Shown: piece after piece, positions 5,333 to 6,005 of the stretch | Layout: every line of letters starts with the position of its first letter | How positions within the stretch are numbered: the first letter of the stretch is position 1 | Assembly (NCBI GenBank): GCA_946482165.1 | Contig: CAMLQS010000316.1 | Span: 1-6,005 of the forward strand | Source of the DNA: an uncultured Verrucomicrobiota bacterium | GTDB taxonomy: Bacteria; Verrucomicrobiota; Verrucomicrobiae; Opitutales; Opitutaceae | DNA length: 6,005 nucleotides | Reading direction: 5' to 3' | Notes under the pieces: generated by a model | The model's input: only the letters and a program-made list of their open reading frames with translations | What the model was told of the DNA's origin: nothing | Database searches by the model: none | Translations under genes and position numbers: made by a program

Positions 5333-6005
5333 GCGGCCCGGCGGCGGCGCGCGACGGCGACAAGACCTAGGGCGGCGAGTCCGAAAAGCGACGCGGCCTG
5401 CGCGGGTTCGGGGACGGCCGCCGGCTCGGCGAAGGCGATTTGGTCGAGGCTCACGCCCAGGATCTTCGAATCGGCGACGGTGAAGCGAACTTGGTCGATA
5501 TTGGTCCAGTTGCCGCCGAAGACGAGTAGTCCGGCGTTGGCGGTGTTTCCGGAGCTGGATTCCTCCAGCGGGGTCGTCTGGCGCGTGTAGTCGATGGCGT
5601 CGCCCCCGGAGCCATAGACGCCGCTGCTCGTGAAGGTGACGGTCGCGCTGACGACCATGCTTCCGTTGTCGTAGCCGGATATCGTGTAAACCTCGGCGGT
5701 CCCTGCCGATCCTCCCCAGACCTCCGCTCGAAGGGAAAGGAGCTGGAAATCGTTTAGGTTACTTACGGAAGCAAACTGGAGGTAGGTGCCGGTGTTGGTG
5801 CCATACCAGACGCTGGAGAGGCCGTTTCCGGACCCCAGGGTCGGAAGGCTGCCGGTGACGTTGTCGATGGTATCGATGCGGAGCGCGTCGTTGGTCGCGT
5901 CCGTCGAGTAGATGACGCCGTCGAAGGTGAAGGACGGGTTGTTTGTGCGAGCGCTCTCCTGGGCCGTGATATCATCAAAATCCTGGCTGGCGGGTGCGGC
6001 GGCGA
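5329..6005 (-). CDS. PEP-CTERM sorting-domain secreted protein (5' partial)
   Basis: The minus-strand frame ending at TAA 5331-5329 stays open to the right edge, giving 224 visible residues. A shorter reading from an internal ATG at 5658 exists, but the upstream frame has the same Gly/Ser/Thr/Asn-rich beta character without a stop, so the gene almost certainly starts beyond the window. The most N-terminal visible residues (AAAPASQDF) look like the end of a signal peptide and start of the mature chain. The body is probably a beta-sandwich with no catalytic motif that I recognise. The last 28 residues are a classic PEP-CTERM tail: V-P-E-P, a hydrophobic helix (L-F-G-L-A-A-L-G-L-V-A-V-A) and R-R-R-R. 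Such tails are recognised and cleaved by exosortase (EpsH/XrtA type) at the membrane, and the proteins often belong to the extracellular matrix or surface. No exosortase gene is in the window. The specific role is unknown. Confidence 0.88.
   Translation of the reverse strand, partial: AAAPASQDFDDITAQESARTNNPSFTFDGVIYSTDATNDALRIDTIDNVTGSLPTLGSGNGLSSVWYGTNTGTYLQFASVSNLNDFQLLSLRAEVWGGSAGTAEVYTISGYDNGSMVVSATVTFTSSGVYGSGGDAIDYTRQTTPLEESSSGNTANAGLLVFGGNWTNIDQVRFTVADSKILGVSLDQIAFAEPAAVPEPAQAASLFGLAALGLVAVARRRRAA

Noticed and set aside
1..6005. CRISPR array, tRNA or rRNA genes, integrase or transposase genes
   Set aside because: I looked for regularly spaced repeats, cloverleaf-like sequences and recombinase motifs and saw none.

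Overview
The window is GC-rich DNA, densely coding on both strands. It carries a secreted alpha-L-fucosidase, an AraC-type regulator, a PEP-CTERM (exosortase-sorted) secreted protein and thioredoxin-fold proteins. This combination suggests a free-living polysaccharide-degrading bacterium of the Verrucomicrobiota, most likely Opitutales/Opitutaceae. That placement rests on gene content and base composition only; there is no rRNA or other marker gene here. None of the four visible start codons has a clear Shine-Dalgarno sequence in front of it.

Layout from left to right. (1) The last 34 codons of a + strand gene, probably a PLP-dependent class I/II aminotransferase. (2) A gene-free convergent gap filled by a nested imperfect inverted repeat (134-236). 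(3) Two minus-strand thioredoxin-fold genes, probably co-transcribed: an exported TlpA-like protein with CGPC (1035-1907), followed by a cytoplasmic DsbA/FrnE-like protein whose active site reads SSWC (267-962). (4) A 315-base non-coding stretch (1908-2222) with a very strong intrinsic terminator (2116-2158) whose better T-tract faces the + strand, although no + strand gene lies upstream of it. (5) A secreted GH29 alpha-L-fucosidase on the minus strand (2223-3986). (6) A 73-base divergent promoter region. (7) A + strand AraC-family regulator (4060-4884) with a G9 tract in its coding sequence. (8) A 444-base non-coding region with three palindromic structures: a branched hairpin at the regulator's stop, a dispersed-type inverted repeat, and a 17-bp inverted repeat bracketed by a 9-bp direct repeat. 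(9) The C-terminal 224 residues of a minus-strand PEP-CTERM protein running off the right edge.

The clearest functional unit is the divergent regulator/fucosidase pair. The AraC-type protein probably senses a sugar or glycan product and controls release of L-fucose from fucosylated glycans outside the cytoplasm. The TlpA-like protein would serve extracytoplasmic thiol redox chemistry. The PEP-CTERM protein would be anchored and processed by an exosortase encoded elsewhere. I did not find a clear previously undescribed system. The parts most worth a second look are the non-coding ones: the orphan + strand terminator, the nested repeats, and the element abutting the PEP-CTERM stop codon.
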